Below are positions 61,026 to 64,000 of a DNA stretch of 64,000 bases, piece by piece. A model generated the notes under the pieces. It was not told the DNA's origin. It was given only the letters and a program-made list of their open reading frames with translations, and searched no databases. The stretch comes from Castellaniella sp049651205 (lineage in GTDB: Bacteria; Pseudomonadota; Gammaproteobacteria; Burkholderiales; Burkholderiaceae_B), in contig NZ_JBASBR010000019.1 in NCBI RefSeq assembly GCF_049651205.1, forward strand, positions 1 through 64,000. The letters are read 5' to 3'. A program made the position numbers and the translations under genes. Within the stretch, counting starts at the first letter, position 1; every line of letters begins with the position of its first letter.

Positions 61026-61053
61026 ATGGTAGCGAAATATCTGGAATGGTCAA
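61026..61053 (-). promoter_or_regulatory. Promoter of the amide operon
   Basis: Minus-strand TTGACC (61053-61048), 16 bases, then TACCAT (61031-61026). Start of transcription near 61019 gives a leader of about 130 bases that contains all the hexaloop hairpins and the terminator. Confidence 0.5.
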
Positions 61054-61126
61054 GAGTAAATCACTCAAAATCCCGTTTACTAGGGTAAATACGGATCTTT
61101 ATCAACCCGTGCCAAACCAGGTTTCG

Positions 61127-61198
61127 TCAGTCCAGCACCAGGCAGTCGCGCAAGCCCGAGCCTGAAGCCAGATGATCGAAGCCTTCGTTTACACGTTT
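61127..61198 (-). pseudogene. Remnant of a zinc alcohol dehydrogenase C-terminus
   Basis: A minus-strand frame ending at TGA 61129-61127 encodes KRVNEGFDHLASGSGLRD followed by five residues. The NEGFDxLxxGxxxR pattern close to a stop is how many medium-chain alcohol dehydrogenases end. Upstream codons in the same frame (to about 61230) lose the resemblance, and no start exists. It looks like a decayed gene end beside aldehyde and short-chain dehydrogenases. The match is short, so chance is possible. Confidence 0.35.
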
Positions 61199-61542
61199 CG
61201 CACCAGTTCGAGAATCCCGGCGGTCTACACAGCCCCCCTCTGGCCGGCGAAGACTGAGAGCGGCGTACTATGGCATCACAGCACCCATTCGTAGATTTAT
61301 GCATGTCCAGGTTATGCCCGTGTATTTGGAACAACCTTAAGCTGGAACAACCTCAAACGTTCAATATGTTGAACGCCAAGCGTAATATCGATAGATTCAC
61401 AGTTGTCGTCGATGGACAAATCGGAGAGAGAATTCTCAAGGCACTATTAATAAATAAGCGCATCCTTCACAAAAACAAAATTGACCAAATCCTTACCCGA
61501 TTCCTACGATGGATAAAACCACCTTCACCAGGAGAAAAAGTA
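61199..61542 (+). promoter_or_regulatory. Control region upstream of the aldehyde dehydrogenase gene
   Basis: This gene-free stretch holds an 11-base direct repeat TGGAACAACCT at 61327-61337 and 61343-61353, a perfect palindrome CGTTCAA-TATG-TTGAACG at 61358-61375, and then AT-rich sequence up to the ribosome site AGGAG (61530-61534). The palindrome is a good operator candidate. No regulator gene for it lies in the window. Confidence 0.45.
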
Positions 61543-62976
61543 ATGTCCAAAATGATCATCGACGGACAGCGCGTCGATTCAAGCGATGGGCTCGTGATCG
61601 ACGTGATATGCCCCAGTGACGGCCAGGTATTTACCACCATACCCAGGGGCACGGCAACAGACGTAGACCGGGCGGTCAATGCCGCGCGGGCCTCCCTGAG
61701 CGGTGCCTGGGGCAAGGTACCTGCCTTCGAGCGCGGCCGGCTCTTGATGAAGCTGAGCCAGGCGGTGCTAGACCACCTGGACGAGCTCACCGACCTCGAA
61801 GCACGCGATACAGGCAAGCCCATGGCTTTCGCGCGCAACGACATCACGGTGCTGGCGCGTTATTTCGAGTTCTACGGCGGCGGTGCCGACAAAGTGCACG
61901 GTCAAACCATCCCGTTTCTGAACGACTATGCCGTGCAAGTCGTGCGCGAACCACTAGGCGTGACCGCACATATCCTGCCCTGGAACTACCCCGCCCAGAT
62001 GCTGGGACGCAGCGTCGCCCCCGCCCTGGCCATGGGCAATGCGGTCGTGGTCAAGCCGGCCGAGGACGCCTGCCTGTCCATCATCCGCGTCGCAGAACTC
62101 GCGCTCGAGGTTGGCCTTCCCGCCGGGGCACTGAATATCGTCACAGGGCTGGGCGAAGAAGCGGGGGCCGCATTGTCCACGCACCCAGGCATCAACTTCA
62201 TCAGCTTTACCGGATCCAACGAAGTCGGGATCCACGTGCAGCAAGCAGCGGCCGTCAATGCCGTCAAATGTACGCTGGAACTGGGCGGCAAATCCGCACA
62301 CGTCGTGTTCGACGATGCAAACATGGAACGAGCGGCCGTTGCCATCAGTAAAGGGATCGTTGCCAATACCGGACAAACCTGCACGGCAGGCAGCCGCGTT
62401 CTGGTTCAAAGAGGCTGCTACGACCGCTTCATGAAAGCCCTGGAAAAAGAATTTTCCAAAAAGACTGCCGGTACTCCCGAGATGGATCTCGACTGTGGGC
62501 CGCTGATCAACGAGGCCCAGTTCAAGCGAGTCAACCGATACATCGATCTGGGCGCACAAGAAGGCCTGAAGGTCGAGATCGAAGGCCGGGTTGCAGAAGG
62601 TGTGCCACCGGGCGGCTACTTCGTTCGCCCCATGGTGTTCAGCGCGCCACGCCATGAAAGCAGGCTGCTGACCGAAGAAATCTTCGGCCCGATCCTGGTA
62701 ACCGTGCCCTTCGACACAGAAGCCGAAGCAATCGAACTGGCCAATGCCACTTCCTACGGCCTGATGGCCGCAGTCTGGTCCGAGAACGGCAGCCGGCAAA
62801 CACGCGTGGCCCGCGGCATGCAGGCAGGCCAGGTGTACATCAACAGCTTTGGCGCCGGCGGCGGGGTTGAACTGCCATTTGGCGGCGTCAAGCACAGTGG
62901 CCACGGCCGGGAAAAAGGCTTTATCGCACTCGAAGAGATGTCTACCGTCAAGACCATCATCCAATACTACGGGTGA
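61543..62976 (+). CDS. NAD(P)-dependent aldehyde dehydrogenase
   Basis: Oxidises an aldehyde to the acid; 477 residues. ATG 61543 lies eight bases after AGGAG; the 91 upstream codons of the open frame are AT-rich and domain-free. Catalytic Cys280 is in NTGQTCTAGSR, general base Glu246 in LELGGKSAHVVF, and the cofactor loop is SFTGSNEVG. PWNYPAQMLGRSVAPALAMGN is the family asparagine region. It resembles betaine-aldehyde or hydroxymuconic-semialdehyde type enzymes; the true substrate is unknown. A short-chain dehydrogenase gene follows, so a two-step alcohol or hydroxy-acid oxidation is plausible. Confidence 0.92.
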   Translation: MSKMIIDGQRVDSSDGLVIDVICPSDGQVFTTIPRGTATDVDRAVNAARASLSGAWGKVPAFERGRLLMKLSQAVLDHLDELTDLEARDTGKPMAFARNDITVLARYFEFYGGGADKVHGQTIPFLNDYAVQVVREPLGVTAHILPWNYPAQMLGRSVAPALAMGNAVVVKPAEDACLSIIRVAELALEVGLPAGALNIVTGLGEEAGAALSTHPGINFISFTGSNEVGIHVQQAAAVNAVKCTLELGGKSAHVVFDDANMERAAVAISKGIVANTGQTCTAGSRVLVQRGCYDRFMKALEKEFSKKTAGTPEMDLDCGPLINEAQFKRVNRYIDLGAQEGLKVEIEGRVAEGVPPGGYFVRPMVFSAPRHESRLLTEEIFGPILVTVPFDTEAEAIELANATSYGLMAAVWSENGSRQTRVARGMQAGQVYINSFGAGGGVELPFGGVKHSGHGREKGFIALEEMSTVKTIIQYYG

Positions 62977-63073
62977 TATATCCGACGCCCTTACTTGCCA
63001 AGGAGGCAATCAAGATTCTTGAGGACGCATCCATTACCACATTCAAATAACCCTCTTTATCACGATACACAGG

Positions 63074-63099
63074 CACCGGGGCGACCTAACGCCCCGGTG
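63074..63099 (+). other. Perfect 10-bp hairpin between the two dehydrogenase genes
   Basis: CACCGGGGCG (63074-63083) pairs with CGCCCCGGTG (63090-63099) around a 6-base loop. It has no T run and lies 27 bases before the next ATG, so it may be a partial terminator or a translation-modulating stem. Confidence 0.5.
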
Positions 63100-63125
63100 T
63101 CAGCCTTACGGCAAAGGAGCATCAC

Positions 63126-63884
63126 ATGGCAGGGAAACAACTCGAAGGCAAGGTGGCCATTGTCACGGGATCCGGCAGCGGCTTCGGTGAAGGCGTCGCA
63201 AAAAGCTACGCCCAGGAAGGCGCCAAAGTTATTGTGGCCGACATCAACCTGGCTGCGGCAGAACGCGTCGCGCATGAGATCGGCCACTCGGCACTAGCGG
63301 TGCAGGTCGACATCACCAAGGCTGCCGATGTCCAGAACATGGTCACCAAGACGCTTGAAGCCTTCAAGCGCTTGGACATCATCGTCAACAATGCCGGCAC
63401 AACGCACAAGAACCAGCCTATGCTGGATGTAGATGAAAAGACCTTTGACCGCGTGTTCGAGGTTAATGTGAAGTCCATTTTCCTGATCTCCAAGGCCGTC
63501 GTGCCGGTCATGAGGAAACAGGGCGGTGGCGTGATCCTGAATGTCGGTTCCACGGCCGGCATCCGGCCACGTCCGGGCCTCACCTGGTACAACGCCTCCA
63601 AAGGCGCCGTCAATCTGCTGTCGCGATCCATGGCAATCGAACTCGCCCCGGACAAGATCCGCGTCAACGCCATCTGCCCCGTCATGGGCATCACGGGCCT
63701 GTTCGAAGCCTTCATGGGCTTGCCTGACACCCCGGAGAATCGTGCAAAATTTGTGTCCACCATCCCCATGGGCCGGTTCTGCCAGCCTTCGGATGTGGCC
63801 GCCGTGGCAACTTTCCTGGCCAGCGATGCTGCGGAGTTCCTGACCGGCGTCGAGTTTCCTGTCGACGGGGGCCGCACCATCTGA
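63126..63884 (+). CDS. Short-chain dehydrogenase/reductase (classical SDR)
   Basis: NAD(P)-dependent oxidoreductase of 252 residues. Cofactor motif TGSGSGFG (14-21), acidic residue after beta-2 (VIVADIN, favouring NAD), NNAG (88-91), catalytic Ser142, Tyr155 and Lys159 (YNASK) and the C-terminal PVDGGRTI are all in place. It lies 149 bases after the aldehyde dehydrogenase gene on the same strand. The substrate is unknown; FabG-like or 3-hydroxyacyl types look similar. Confidence 0.92.
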   Translation: MAGKQLEGKVAIVTGSGSGFGEGVAKSYAQEGAKVIVADINLAAAERVAHEIGHSALAVQVDITKAADVQNMVTKTLEAFKRLDIIVNNAGTTHKNQPMLDVDEKTFDRVFEVNVKSIFLISKAVVPVMRKQGGGVILNVGSTAGIRPRPGLTWYNASKGAVNLLSRSMAIELAPDKIRVNAICPVMGITGLFEAFMGLPDTPENRAKFVSTIPMGRFCQPSDVAAVATFLASDAAEFLTGVEFPVDGGRTI

Positions 63885-63913
63885 CACAGGCCCTGGCTTC
63901 TTGAACCCGCAAA

Positions 63914-63966
63914 AACCATCGCCCCTGAAACCTCCCGGCTAGCCGGGTAGTTCAGGGGCGATGGTT
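63914..63966 (+). terminator. Long compound hairpin after the SDR gene
   Basis: A perfect 16-bp outer stem (63914-63929 with 63951-63966) encloses a smaller stem, CCCGGC-TA-GCCGGG. Only a short T pair follows, but a flanking A run supports termination in the other direction. The last 34 bases of the window hold nothing I can assign. Confidence 0.7.
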
Positions 63967-64000
63967 ATTCAGTGCTCAGGATTTATTCGTGCACCGTATC

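Noticed and set aside
61080..61334. 84-codon minus-strand open frame near the amide promoter
   Set aside because: Low-complexity, Arg/Gly/Pro-rich translation without family resemblance; the dehydrogenase-like reading is in another frame of the same strand.
1..64000. Mobile elements, CRISPR arrays, tRNA and rRNA genes
   Set aside because: No transposase or integrase reading frame, no regularly spaced direct repeats, and no cloverleaf or rRNA-like sequence was noticed while reading both strands.

Overview
The window looks like a chromosomal segment of a Gram-negative beta-proteobacterium of the order Burkholderiales, most likely family Alcaligenaceae. I base this on the gene content and order (mltA-ubiH-like-dsbC, rpe-gph-trpE, trpGDC, atpIBEFHAGDC), the many solute-binding proteins including a TctC/Bug-type receptor, and the moderately high GC. 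No genus can be fixed from sequence reading alone. I saw no rRNA, tRNA, CRISPR array, prophage or insertion sequence.

Bases 1-22,500 are mostly housekeeping. They hold the tail of a chemotaxis receptor, an orphan amino-acid-type binding protein, a leftward mltA / UbiH-family / dsbC cluster and rightward rpe and gph. A tryptophan block follows: a short trp leader peptide with three Trp codons and an attenuator, then trpE. trpE is separated from trpG-trpD-trpC-HIT and an aromatic amino acid permease by an inverted lldR-lldD lactate module. The complete F-type ATP synthase operon runs leftward from atpI to atpC. The trpE/lldD convergent gap holds two large hairpins whose 15-base loops are exact reverse complements.

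Bases 22,800-34,400 form a biofilm-matrix island. A rightward series encodes curli (csgE, F, G, B, A and a CsgC/CsgH-like protein) and then poly-beta-1,6-N-acetylglucosamine (PNAG) synthesis and export (pgaABCD). A LuxR-type regulator with a degenerate receiver domain follows. Convergent to it is a bcsR-bcsQ pair, cellulose-secretion accessory genes without any cellulose synthase in the window. A diguanylate cyclase with a c-di-GMP feedback site lies 5 kb further on.

Bases 34,500-51,300 carry an enoyl-CoA hydratase, an M61 peptidase, folB, a peptide-type binding protein, the cyclase, a complete LIV-type ABC importer with a pirin, and a GntR-controlled tripartite tricarboxylate transporter (tctCBA) divergent from a LigI-like amidohydrolase.

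Bases 51,400-61,050 are one leftward amide-use operon: amiC-amiR, a five-gene ABC importer, an amidase and an acetamidase/formamidase. Its roughly 130-base leader carries a strong intrinsic terminator and small hexaloop hairpins, which fits control by the ANTAR antiterminator AmiR. The window ends with an alcohol dehydrogenase remnant, an aldehyde dehydrogenase and a short-chain dehydrogenase.
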